A DNA stretch of 64,000 nucleotides from an uncultured Saprospiraceae bacterium (GTDB lineage: Bacteria > Bacteroidota > Bacteroidia > Chitinophagales > Saprospiraceae). The notes beneath the pieces are model-generated. The model was not told where the DNA came from, did not search any database, and was given only the letters and a program-made list of their open reading frames with translations. The stretch is from positions 62,001 to 126,000 of the forward strand of contig CALGLU010000058.1 of NCBI GenBank assembly GCA_937959275.1, in the 5' to 3' direction. How positions within the stretch are numbered: the stretch's first letter is position 1; every line of letters starts with the position of its first letter. Shown here in pieces: positions 8,801-17,308 of this stretch. The position numbers were made by a program, and so were the translations under genes.

Positions 8801-10964
8801 CAGCATCAAGATCAGTAGCGTATAATTTAGCAGAACCACCAGTTGTCAATGTAACAACTAAGTTGTTATGACATACAGGAACAGGAGCTACAGCATCTAT
8901 AACTAATAATTTAAATGAAGTTGCAGTTGAGTTACCACAATCATCAGCTACATCTATATCGATAGTAATTGAATCAGGTGACAACCAAAGGTCAACTAAA
9001 TAACCAGACTCTTTATCGTAGTAACCTTCAGATGCATTAACTTGATACTCAATTGTTGTACCATCACAACCATCTTCAGCTTCAGGTAAATTAAGTTTGT
9101 ACTTAGCAGCACAAGACCATGGATCAATACTAACAGTGGCGTTAGCAATATCACCAATCTCTGGAGCATCAGTATCTCTAACTTCAATAAATTGACTTCC
9201 TAGAGGAATTGGAAGAGCACTTGCAGCACACCAGTCAATAACTGACCATGTTCTAACAATTTTAAAACCACTTCCACAAGCCTCAAAAGGACCTGCATCA
9301 GAATATGAAGTAATTAAGTTACAATACTTTCCACCATCGATATGAACGACAGCATGATCAGTAGCATATATACATGTACTCTGGTCGTAAGTAACTAAAA
9401 TATCATTATCCTCTGACTCATCATCGTCAGTATCAGGATCATCATCAATAATACCATCATCTCCACCATTTTCTAATGTACATGGAATACAATTACCATC
9501 TGCATCGAAACAAATAGGAAGACCATTAACATCTACATACCATACTTTGCTTACAATAGAATCTTTCAATTCTTTTTTAACAACTGGTAATAAGACCCAA
9601 ACTTGATCATCAACAATGCCATCTTTGTCAGTATCAACATCAATAGCAACCATTTCATCAACGATATCTATGATCACTTCATAGTGATCTAAGAACTTAA
9701 ATTCTACGGCTCTTCTAACTGCAGTGTGATGATCAGCGAACCATGGGTAAGCTTGAGATCCACTACCAGTCTCAGCAAATATCTCGTCTGGAGTAGCTTC
9801 AGAAGATACTGAACCACAATCTAGTGGGACTGCATTTCTAGGTGCATTGACATCAAAAGGATCAAGTCCTCTAACACCAAAACCTTGAGTCATCAATAAT
9901 TCCTTATTAACTTCTCCATGTCTCTCAACATTAGCATAATATGAAACAATAGTAGTACCATCGCATGCATCTCCTTCTGTATCAGAAATAACAATAATAT
10001 CACCTACGATGTTAACAAAACATCCAGCTGCGATATCTTCATAGATATCATCAACAGTGATAAAACCTGCAGGATAAGATTGTGAATCATCTTCGCTACA
10101 CCATGCAATACAAGGTACACAATCCTCTACAACTATAACAACTTCGCAAGTTGCAGATGAAGGGATTCCAGCTCCAGTAGGATCACCACCACTAGGTGAT
10201 AAAGACACTGTCACATTACCCGCACCGTCATCGGCAAATGCACATCCTGCAATACACCAACCATCATCGGGTGTACCAGCAATTCCGTCATCTCCTAGAT
10301 CACAAGAGTATCTTACAAAACCAGGATTTGTGGAAATATTAACAGCCCCACACCCGTTTGGCGTGTAAGCAACATTAACTGTAGCAGAATTTCCTAAGTC
10401 AGATAATTTAATTGTTTTTGAAACTACAGAACCTGGAGTAACTACACAGTTACTAGCTGGCAATGTTGGTAACAAATTTAATTCTACAGTTACAGTACCC
10501 CAGCAAGAATTGCCAGAAGACTGTTCTGTTAATTTGTATGTAACTGCGTCTCCGTTAGCTAAAGACCCCCAATTAAGTGGATTAGCTGGAGGAGGCACCA
10601 TACTAGCGGCGCTGCTACCGGCACAAGCGTGTTGATTCATAAAATCAAAGTCGTTGAAATCGATAACACCATCGCCGTTAGAATCTACACCAAACTCGGA
10701 ACATCCTTCAGCTGTAAATGCATACCCTGTTAAACTGCCAACCTCGAGTACGTAATTAACGTCATTCATTATTCCTAATGACCCGAGTTCGCCTTCTAAA
10801 AGCATATCCAATGTGACACCTTCGCAGTCCGAATTTAGTGAGATTTGAACATTGTCATTACAGGCCATCGTCCTTGAGACTTGACTGTATGACAGTTGCG
10901 GAATCGCAAACATGCAACTAAGCAGTAAGCAACACCACAAGTAAGTAAAATTCTTCACTTTCAT
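5898..10964 (-). CDS. Giant secreted protein with dockerin, cohesin-like and T9SS type A sorting domains (1688 aa)
   Basis: Signal peptide at residues 1-28 (WCCLLLSCMFAIPQLSYSQ). Residues 94-105 form a perfect EF-hand-type loop, DSNGDGVIDFND. A long Cys-rich, acidic adhesin-like region follows, with RTWSVIDWC near 566 and QRWTVIDWC near 978, and a thrombospondin-3-like stretch (DTDKDGIVDD). An Ig-like module leads into a dockerin at about 1342-1398, whose second loop DINNSGSVSASD is complete and whose first, TGDYNNGVSTFD, is partial. A cohesin-like module follows at about 1469-1601, then a type A sorting domain at 1602-1688 (LYQNTPNPF, GVLYYELE, KKMIVIE). It shares its architecture with the proteins at 681 and 17309. 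Its binding partner is unknown; the neighbouring cohesin protein is the obvious candidate (inference). Confidence 0.85.
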   Translation of the reverse strand: MKVKNFTYLWCCLLLSCMFAIPQLSYSQVSRTMACNDNVQISLNSDCEGVTLDMLLEGELGSLGIMNDVNYVLEVGSLTGYAFTAEGCSEFGVDSNGDGVIDFNDFDFMNQHACAGSSAASMVPPPANPLNWGSLANGDAVTYKLTEQSSGNSCWGTVTVELNLLPTLPASNCVVTPGSVVSKTIKLSDLGNSATVNVAYTPNGCGAVNISTNPGFVRYSCDLGDDGIAGTPDDGWCIAGCAFADDGAGNVTVSLSPSGGDPTGAGIPSSATCEVVIVVEDCVPCIAWCSEDDSQSYPAGFITVDDIYEDIAAGCFVNIVGDIIVISDTEGDACDGTTIVSYYANVERHGEVNKELLMTQGFGVRGLDPFDVNAPRNAVPLDCGSVSSEATPDEIFAETGSGSQAYPWFADHHTAVRRAVEFKFLDHYEVIIDIVDEMVAIDVDTDKDGIVDDQVWVLLPVVKKELKDSIVSKVWYVDVNGLPICFDADGNCIPCTLENGGDDGIIDDDPDTDDDESEDNDILVTYDQSTCIYATDHAVVHIDGGKYCNLITSYSDAGPFEACGSGFKIVRTWSVIDWCAASALPIPLGSQFIEVRDTDAPEIGDIANATVSIDPWSCAAKYKLNLPEAEDGCDGTTIEYQVNASEGYYDKESGYLVDLWLSPDSITIDIDVADDCGNSTATSFKLLVIDAVAPVPVCHNNLVVTLTTGGSAKLYATDLDAGSNDAGCGDVTVYAARMTGCCDDECEGGDEVCLNYDKFGECTEYGVTPEEDAFGPFVKFCCMDAGQTVMVALLVVDDYGNKNTCMVEVQVVDKSAATLICEDVEITCLDDPNDVDAASPIAAVCVGSTADLLSETVSEDGCGQGFIIREYFIDADASGTWELGEARCEQKITITGEDKFDPHTIKWPIHYTGETLPGVNIECDPDDDLVEFDADIAMNPVFSCSAGTVNDAPVWCSTACGLVGYSMEPQTVVASDACLKVIQRWTVIDWCTWDPNQSGTDDENDRGREEFEPVEDWTDGTECAGCDEALGLNYYFRYVEDEVDEDGYYTFDQVIKVVDDTDPTITPQFDDTPIATDGGNSSKDDDIACFGSADLTASASDACGGEDVGAELLTWVVVRSVPGEDDVTKSGSGSSITMNSGVGSPGDVHTIKWTVTDGCGNSSTATTEHTFGDTKAPTPLCISGVTTAFMETDGTVDIWAKDFDLGSFDNCTSADDLGFSIVMSGSDPDPESGNFTFSCADLQSFYELDVYVWDGSGNYDFCSVGVLVGGDCGEGGAEGGSSASIAGNVATHYGDMVDNATVFVNGNAGSEFPKNMTTATSGEYAFTNNPLTFDYNLNAERTGDYNNGVSTFDIVLIQKHILGLAEFDSPYKYLAADINNSGSVSASDLVELRQLILGKVTELSNNSSWRFVDAGQQFTDEANPWPFKEVIDVNNLAINMMDENFIGVKIGDLSGDASANSLMSATTRSNGLLTLNAEDVTFATGELVSVPVTATNFNSVAGYQFTLDHAGLKLQSVNAGSLDVSDANIAVNDNQLTMSWSEATAVSSTEVLFTLVFKSTSNGQLSNALNLNSSVTKAEAYMGASLDKADVVLAVGSTVLASEFDLYQNTPNPFDTETVIGFNLPVAGNATLTVFDVAGKTITKMTKSFSKGYNTIVLTKAQVGVEGVLYYELESGDNVATKKMIVIE

Positions 10965-11284
10965 GAGATTGAGTTTTGGTTATTGAATTTTAAAACAAAT
11001 AAAAATGTGTGTGTGAATGAATAGGATTATCTTAAAACATAGTTAACACATACACCGGGAAAGTGCATGAGCCGCCCGTTATTCCGTTGTCGATTTTCGG
11101 TTGTTTGACTTGATCGCTAATACGGATAACCTTATCCAAACTTGATAAAACTGATTAAACCTGGAGAATTACGTTGATTTCGTCGGTTATTATAATTGAG
11201 TAACCCACCAGTTGATTTCGTCTTTTCAGTTCACGGTACATTCCCAGACATACGTTTACGTCTGAAATTAATATATACCTCCCA

Positions 11285-11292
11285 CAAATATA
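11285..11292 (-). promoter_or_regulatory. Possible -7 element TATATTTG for the 1688-aa gene
   Basis: The minus strand reads TATATTTG, a full match to TAnnTTTG, 321 bases before the ATG. No clear -33 TTG at 17-23 bases was found. The long implied leader makes this tentative. Confidence 0.3.
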
Positions 11293-11444
11293 CATTTTCA
11301 AATATGAAATACGATTAAAATTAATACGGTATTTTTTATATTATCAAAATGCGTAATCTATAAGAGTATTGAATATTATAAATACAATATACCTAAATGT
11401 TTTAATAAGAGCACAGAAAACGCTCAATTTATGGTGGGAATGTC

Positions 11445-11475
11445 TTATAACTACTTAATTATTAAGTAGTTATAA
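11445..11475. repeat. Perfect 15-bp AT-rich inverted repeat with one-base centre
   Basis: Fifteen consecutive base pairs (half-site core TAACTACTTAA) mirror around base 11460. It lies 57 bases beyond the porP stop codon. On the minus strand no T-run follows; on the plus strand it runs into TATAAAAAAC. It may be a weak terminator for the cohesin-porP operon, a protein-binding palindrome or a cruciform. Confidence 0.6.
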
Positions 11476-11531
11476 AAAACGATAAGAAGTTCCAATTTTT
11501 TAACCTGAAATGAGATTTTGATATAAAAGAT

Positions 11532-12476
11532 CTACTTTTTTATCAGCATTTCTTCTTTATTAGTTTGAGCTCCAATCCGATACTTGAGAGTAATCTCATG
11601 GCTACCGTTATCATACTGTTGAAAGTCATGAAATGATATGTTGTATGAGTAGTAAAATCCGAAATTTTCTATGTTAACACCCATTAAAAAGCCAAATCTA
11701 TCTTCTCCGCCCAATGAATAGCTAATACCACCTGTTAAGGTTTCATCGAGAAAATCTACCTTAAGATTTAAATCAGCATGTGTCGGCGTCAACATAAGGT
11801 ACTTAAAAACAACTGATGGCTCCAAAACGATATCATATTCAGTCAATTTATGTCTGTATCCCAAGTGTCCAATGACTCCAATTGATTTATCTCCCGTTGT
11901 TCCATTATCAAACTCATTGAGCATAGCGCTTACTAGGGATGGAAATGTAACTCCATATATTATCTTATCCATATACTCTCCATATACGCCTAAACTGAGA
12001 TCAAAGAACTTAGAACCATCTAACCTATTTAATATTTCTTGATCATTTTGTGCGACTAAGGATGAAGTAGCATCTGATCTAGATATTTGATGTTGTAGAT
12101 ACTCCAAAGACAGCCCAGCACCAAACTTATTTGATTCCGATTCAATACCATAAGATACTGAAAGTGAACCTTTTAATGTCTCAAATGCAGCAAATCGATC
12201 ACTCAACACTTGTGCACCCACACCAATCCTATTACCTATCGCTCCATCATAACTAAATGTATATGAACTTGGTGCACCTGGAAAACTTGCCCACGTATTC
12301 CGATAATTTAATAATAGATTTTGTCCTCCAGAAAATCCTGTTGCACCTGGATTAATTAAAATCGGATGCAAATGACCTTGTGTGAAGATTCCTCTCTCAC
12401 TATGTAGTCTCACTTGGGCTGTTACGGCCGTAGCTACAAAAAAGGATAAGCATAAAAAGCAGATTATATGTTTCAT
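11532..12476 (-). CDS. PorP/SprF-family T9SS-associated outer-membrane protein
   Basis: 314 aa with a signal peptide (ICFLCLSFFVATAVTAQ). The mature start contains the family hallmark stretch FTQGHLHPILINPGATG followed by LLLNYRNTWASFPGAPS, typical of the Bacteroidota PorP/SprF family. The rest is rich in alternating beta strands, as expected for an outer-membrane barrel. SprF-type proteins are needed for export of their cognate type B (CHU_C) T9SS cargo, such as SprB in Flavobacterium (family knowledge). Here the gene follows the CHU_C-bearing cohesin protein by 29 bases on the same strand, so it is inferred to be that protein's dedicated export or anchoring partner. Confidence 0.92.
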   Translation of the reverse strand: MKHIICFLCLSFFVATAVTAQVRLHSERGIFTQGHLHPILINPGATGFSGGQNLLLNYRNTWASFPGAPSSYTFSYDGAIGNRIGVGAQVLSDRFAAFETLKGSLSVSYGIESESNKFGAGLSLEYLQHQISRSDATSSLVAQNDQEILNRLDGSKFFDLSLGVYGEYMDKIIYGVTFPSLVSAMLNEFDNGTTGDKSIGVIGHLGYRHKLTEYDIVLEPSVVFKYLMLTPTHADLNLKVDFLDETLTGGISYSLGGEDRFGFLMGVNIENFGFYYSYNISFHDFQQYDNGSHEITLKYRIGAQTNKEEMLIKK

Positions 12477-12505
12477 ATCAACTGTACTTCTAAGTTTTTA
12501 GGATT

Positions 12506-15500
12506 TTAATTACCACTCTTTAAAACAGTGACTGTACCTCTATGAATAACTCGAGTTTGACCTGTTCCTTCGACAAGAACCCACATGTACCCTCCTTCAG
12601 GTAGTGGTTGTCCATCAGAATCTACGCCTGCCCAACTATTTTGATAATTATTTTCTTCGAATATTAATCGTCCCCACCGATCATAAATACTCAAATTATT
12701 AGGTGTCATGGCCCCCGCCGTAATACATGTGAATGTGAGGGTCTCATTCAAATTGTCTCCATTTGGAGTAATGATTGGGGTACCTAGACATACAGTTCCG
12801 TCTATAATTGGTCCATTACCACAATCTGGGACGTTAATTGGAGATACTTCCATTTCTTCACAACCGTCTGAGATGATCGCAGTATATGTACCCCCAGATA
12901 AGCCTGTAACAATTCTTTGATCATTTGGATCAACAGTACCTGCACTCCATTCAACTGAAAAATTATCAGAACCGCCTGTTGTAACCAAGGTCACAACGCC
13001 GCTGTCCGCATCACTACTTTCACATGTTATATTAGCCTCGGCCGTAAAGGATACATAGTCTTCTACGACGATGGTCTTACTTACCATTGTCCCACAAGCA
13101 TCATCTGCAGTTATTTCATATGTACCAGGGGCCAAATTCATGAGAGGAAATGTGGTTTCTACACCATTGACTCTAACAATTCTCTCTTCGCAGCCCCCTA
13201 GGACTTCTCCTCCAATAACAGCATCTTCCATGCCTATACAAGAAACAGGGTTTTGTACGATAACTTCATCTAAAAATATCGCTGCCCACTGCACTTCTGT
13301 GAAAAATATAGATGGACAATCTGTCCCATCTGAAATAGTCAATGTATACTCGCCAGCTGCTAAGCTATCTCTCGATAATTCTGTAGATCCATCACTCCAG
13401 GCAAAACTTAAAGTATCTAATCCTCCAGGTATATCAATAGTTATAGATCCATTATTACCGTCTAGATTAGTTGCATTCTCTACTTGAGACGTAAAATCAA
13501 CATTTCCTTCTAAGGTTAATGTGATTCTTCTGGTTGCAAAAATACCTGCATCATTATTATCAGTAACATCCAGGGTATATTCTCCAGCCTCTAGATTAGA
13601 AATATCCTCTTGCGTTGATCTAAAACCATTAGGTCCATTCCATTCATAGATATAACTGCTACATCCTCCTGATACATCAACAAAGATTGATCCCGAGTTT
13701 AATGCGTCACAGGTCGGTCTTATAATCGAAGACTCTGTAATTTGAATATCTGGAACACCAGATGTTAGGGTATATGTCTCTGTCGCCGTATTATTATTTT
13801 CGTCAGTGACAACAACTGTCCAGTCACCAGGAGCAACTCTAAAAATGTCTGGCTCTGTTGAAGATTCTCCATTTGGACCAGTCCATAAATATGTATAGGG
13901 AGAACATCCACCAGTCGGATTAATTTCTATTCTTGATCCACCATCACATGATCCATTCTGTAGATTAACCAACTCAATTGTAAGTGGGTTATCAGAACCA
14001 ATCGCTCCACCTAAAGGTACTGTTCTAACATATGTACAATTATTTCTATCCGTAATCGTCACTTGGTATGTAGCCGCATCAAGATCAGATTGATCTTCTG
14101 TTGCCGGTAATCCGCCAGTCCAACTGAAAACATACGGGCCAAAATCACCAGTAATCGTAGTATTTATACTTCCTCCAACTGTACAAGTCGCATCAACTGT
14201 AGAAAAACTAATATCTGGCGCTGATAAGCGTGAAATTTCATAAACTCTTGTCGAAGCATCACCCATTGCATCTGTGGCTGTCAGCGTATATGTACCTGAT
14301 GGAACACTTACTAAATTACAGTCCTCAGTACTTGATTTGATGACGCTGCCATCTTCTCTTGTCCATGTGCATGTGACTGGGGCTATAAATCCTCTAGGTG
14401 CTGATATTAAGATTGATCCTCCTGCATCATCGGCACACATTGGAGCCGATATGTCTCCTGGTCCAAGTTCTCCTTTGCCGTCTCCACAATCTATTGCTAC
14501 CGTGCCAGATTGAACGGTCACAGGTATCAATTCATTACTACTATTTGTAAATTCAATACCAATCACTGGTGTATTTACAAATGTTACTGGTGAAGATGCT
14601 GTTGCATCACAGTCACCAATCACATCGAAGCACAGTGTTATTATTGTAGAATTATTAGCTATTTGTTGAGGAGAAACTGGTGACCAACTGAATCGTAGGT
14701 TCTCTCCACTTGTTAGATTGAAATTGTTTTGACCTAAATTAGTCAATACGCCAGGGTCTTGAAATTCTGAGAATGTCATAAATGTAGAGTCCCATTGGAC
14801 ATTGAATTGTGCACTCTGCACATCAACAAAGTTCGAAACTGAGATATCAATACAACTTTCTTGTCCAGGTTCTGCATTCGAAATATTCGAGGAATTCAAT
14901 ATTAAGGTGCTATCAGGCGGCATGACATCTCCTCCAATTTGTACAAATCCATTATCTGTACAAATACTTTGTGGTATTCCGCTGCCACTAGACACTTCTA
15001 CTGCAAAACCTGGCAAACTTTCCATATTTATTGACGACGATTCTGCATTTACGCCTGTAACATCAAAGCATATCTCGAATAAAGTCGCATCATCATCTAG
15101 CGTGACTGGATCATCACCTAAACCAATGAGCCATAATATTTTTAGTTCTCCATCAGCAGTATCAGATTCATTAAGCGATATACTCGTTATGCCTTCTTCA
15201 TTAAGCCCAGTATAGGTCAACACACTACTATTCCAAGTAATACCTGTTTGAATACTAGCGATATCAACAAAATTTCGAGTCGTGACTGGCACACAAATAT
15301 TTTGATTCACGTCAGTATCAAAGTCAGACAGAATAAATGAAATATCTGAAGATGTAGAACATAAATTAGTACCATCAGATGTACCCATATTCGTTCCACC
15401 ACCATTATTGCCGCCACCATTATTGCCGCCACCATCGTCTTCTCCTATTGTAACTTGGCCTTGGGAGATACATAACTGTTCAGAAACGCCAGCTCCATTT

Positions 15501-17068
15501 GCAACTTCAACATTAAAATTTGGTAGATCAACGAACTCTAATGTGGAGGTTTGTCCATCGGCCCCTGATCCGTCAAAGCAAATTTCAAATAAAACAGAAC
15601 CATCTGGTGGTGATATATTATCGCCTCCAAAAGGAATCAACCATAAAATTCGCAAGCTTCCGTTAGAAGCATCATTTTCATTAAGTGTAATACCTGTTAG
15701 TGTCCTTTCATTTATTTCAGTGAATGTCAATACATTACTATCCCATTGCATACCTGTTTGAAGGCTTGCAATTTCAGTAAAATTCATATTTGTTATTGGA
15801 ACGCAGATGTTTCCATTTGCTGCTACGGTGCCACCTTGGACGATAAGACTTGTATCATCAGAATCAGCACACATATTCTCAGTGCCTCCAGAACCACCGT
15901 CGCCGCCATTATCTCCTCCGCCATTATCTCCTCCGCCGTTGTCTCCGCCACCATTATCTCCACCACCATTGTCTCCTCCGCCATTATCTCCGCCACCATT
16001 ATCTCCTCCGCCAGCTTCACCAACGTTTACTCTACCGACTTGCGAACAGACATCTAGAGTCGTTCCTGCACCTGTAGCTACTTCAATATTAAAATTGTTT
16101 AAAGATTCTAGCATAACTGCAGCAGATTCTCCGTCTGCAGCAAGGACATCGTAACACAGCTCGAATAACACTGAGTTGTCATCAAGTGTTACTGGATCAT
16201 CACTAAATCCTATAATCCAAAGCACTCTCAATATTCCAGAAGATGCACTATTCTCATTGAGTGTTATGCCAGTTATTCCAACTTGGTTAATTCCCGTAAA
16301 TGATAATGCCGTCGAATCCCAAGTCACACCAGTTTGCACACTAGCAATATTTGAGAAATTTGAAGCTCTCACAGGAACACAAATATTTGCATTAAGTTCG
16401 GCTCCAATACAATCAGGAGCTAATACCACACCTGTTGCTCCCGCACAAGATGTATCACAATCAGGAAAAGTAGCAGTATTCCCTCCACCATTGTCTCCTC
16501 CACCATTGTCTCCGCCACCGTTATCACCACCGCCATTATCTCCTCCACCATCTTGGCAGTCCGTTCCCATGATATCAACAACAGAATTAGTTGCCGCAGC
16601 ACCTATATCGACAAAATTTTCATCAGCGACCTCAATACGTCTAGGCATGTCACTTAACAAAATATCAGTTTGATCACAAGCTGAACCTATTGAATTGAGT
16701 CGAAATGTAAATAATCTAGTATTGTCATCTAAACTCCTTGGGTCTGTGCTAGCTAAATTCCAGGATACAGTTAATTGGCCTTCTGATATAGCAACTGCGC
16801 CAGGAGGTGTACCAATGTTTCCTTCTTCTGAGAATTCCTCTAATGCGGTCGTAACATTTTGAATACTGTTGTACGTTAAGACTGTAGGATCCCAATTAAT
16901 TGAGAATTGAAATGATACGATTTCTGTAAAATCGCTCACTGATACATCAATGTCAATTGTTTCTCCTGGTTGAGCTGTACCTCCAGTAAAGACAACGGAG
17001 ATTTGTGATTGCAGACTGGATATCGATGCAATTGAAAATATGCAGGCGAATATTAAGGTTCTAAGCAT
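12506..17068 (-). CDS. Surface scaffold: five cohesin-like modules, SprB-like repeats, T9SS type B (CHU_C) domain
   Basis: Start taken at the ATG at 17068 (MLRTLIFACIFSIASISS, a signal peptide); an ATG 12 codons upstream would add a charged leader and overlap the likely promoter. Five cohesin-like modules lie at about 23-168, 209-352, 399-543, 569-714 and 719-861, each with an FxxIxSxQxxxxWD core and a final hydrophobic strand (e.g. TLFEICFDV). The first four boundaries include three linkers of repeated GGGDN or GGGNN. Seven SprB/PKD-like repeats of about 75-80 aa follow (GGCSPYTYLWTGPNG; GEYTLTISDGTDC). The last ~90 residues (TPNGDNLNETL ... IYDRWGRLIFE ... GTVTVLK) are a CHU_C sorting domain. 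It is cotranscribed with porP/sprF. With dockerin proteins on both sides it looks like a cohesin scaffoldin; the ligand is unproven. Confidence 0.85.
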   Translation of the reverse strand: MLRTLIFACIFSIASISSLQSQISVVFTGGTAQPGETIDIDVSVSDFTEIVSFQFSINWDPTVLTYNSIQNVTTALEEFSEEGNIGTPPGAVAISEGQLTVSWNLASTDPRSLDDNTRLFTFRLNSIGSACDQTDILLSDMPRRIEVADENFVDIGAAATNSVVDIMGTDCQDGGGDNGGGDNGGGDNGGGDNGGGNTATFPDCDTSCAGATGVVLAPDCIGAELNANICVPVRASNFSNIASVQTGVTWDSTALSFTGINQVGITGITLNENSASSGILRVLWIIGFSDDPVTLDDNSVLFELCYDVLAADGESAAVMLESLNNFNIEVATGAGTTLDVCSQVGRVNVGEAGGGDNGGGDNGGGDNGGGDNGGGDNGGGDNGGGDNGGDGGSGGTENMCADSDDTSLIVQGGTVAANGNICVPITNMNFTEIASLQTGMQWDSNVLTFTEINERTLTGITLNENDASNGSLRILWLIPFGGDNISPPDGSVLFEICFDGSGADGQTSTLEFVDLPNFNVEVANGAGVSEQLCISQGQVTIGEDDGGGNNGGGNNGGGTNMGTSDGTNLCSTSSDISFILSDFDTDVNQNICVPVTTRNFVDIASIQTGITWNSSVLTYTGLNEEGITSISLNESDTADGELKILWLIGLGDDPVTLDDDATLFEICFDVTGVNAESSSINMESLPGFAVEVSSGSGIPQSICTDNGFVQIGGDVMPPDSTLILNSSNISNAEPGQESCIDISVSNFVDVQSAQFNVQWDSTFMTFSEFQDPGVLTNLGQNNFNLTSGENLRFSWSPVSPQQIANNSTIITLCFDVIGDCDATASSPVTFVNTPVIGIEFTNSSNELIPVTVQSGTVAIDCGDGKGELGPGDISAPMCADDAGGSILISAPRGFIAPVTCTWTREDGSVIKSSTEDCNLVSVPSGTYTLTATDAMGDASTRVYEISRLSAPDISFSTVDATCTVGGSINTTITGDFGPYVFSWTGGLPATEDQSDLDAATYQVTITDRNNCTYVRTVPLGGAIGSDNPLTIELVNLQNGSCDGGSRIEINPTGGCSPYTYLWTGPNGESSTEPDIFRVAPGDWTVVVTDENNNTATETYTLTSGVPDIQITESSIIRPTCDALNSGSIFVDVSGGCSSYIYEWNGPNGFRSTQEDISNLEAGEYTLDVTDNNDAGIFATRRITLTLEGNVDFTSQVENATNLDGNNGSITIDIPGGLDTLSFAWSDGSTELSRDSLAAGEYTLTISDGTDCPSIFFTEVQWAAIFLDEVIVQNPVSCIGMEDAVIGGEVLGGCEERIVRVNGVETTFPLMNLAPGTYEITADDACGTMVSKTIVVEDYVSFTAEANITCESSDADSGVVTLVTTGGSDNFSVEWSAGTVDPNDQRIVTGLSGGTYTAIISDGCEEMEVSPINVPDCGNGPIIDGTVCLGTPIITPNGDNLNETLTFTCITAGAMTPNNLSIYDRWGRLIFEENNYQNSWAGVDSDGQPLPEGGYMWVLVEGTGQTRVIHRGTVTVLKSGN
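14486..17002 (-). repeat. Array of five cohesin-like modules with Gly-rich linkers
   Basis: Five related ~145-aa coding units. Modules 2-4 are most alike (each has ICVPV, IASxQTGxxWxS, GITLNE or SISLNE, LRILWLI-type segments). Low-complexity linkers encoding GGGDN repeats lie at about 16478-16552 and 15881-16012, with a short GGGNN linker at about 15395-15436. Modules 1 and 5 are more diverged. Confidence 0.8.
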
Positions 17069-17105
17069 TGTCGTTGTGTTTTTAGGACGGCTTACTCTAA
17101 GCATA

Positions 17106-17113
17106 CAAAGTTA
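17106..17113 (-). promoter_or_regulatory. Possible -7 element TAACTTTG for the cohesin-porP operon
   Basis: The minus strand reads TAACTTTG, matching TAnnTTTG. Transcription about 7 bases downstream would begin inside the longer open frame and leave a leader of about 30 nt before the ATG at 17068, which supports that start. No clear -33 TTG is visible. Confidence 0.4.
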
Positions 17114-17308
17114 AAAAATAGTTTTTCTTATTCCTCTTATAGGGCTATTGAACTAGAAAATATCCCTAAATCGCGCCAAACTATCTTTCCTCGTATATCG
17201 CTTACGACTTTTCGTCATGTTTTTAATACGTTCGTTCGGACAACAAATACAGAGCAAACTCATGATTATAGAATACTCTGCATTTATTATTCCAATTTTT
17301 TCATTTCA

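Larger units (their letters stand above)
10965..11531. other. 567-base intergenic region, long leader of the 1688-aa gene
   Basis: No gene is seen on either strand. Contents: a possible TATATTTG promoter at 11285-11292, a 12-base direct repeat GTTGATTTCGTC at 11173-11184 and 11211-11222, and a perfect AT-rich inverted repeat at 11445-11475 just after porP. If the promoter is real, the 1688-aa mRNA has a leader of about 320 nt. Confidence 0.5.

Noticed and set aside
15746..16154. Overlapping plus-strand open frames opposite the GGGDN linkers
   Set aside because: They translate to runs of SPPPLSPPP or TIISSAII, which is the reverse of the Gly-linker repeat. They have no start context and lie inside a well-supported minus-strand gene.
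17104..17104. Upstream ATG (MLRVSRPKNTTT) as start of the cohesin protein
   Set aside because: It adds a charged 12-residue leader before a good signal peptide and lies at or before the likely transcription start set by TAACTTTG at 17106-17113.
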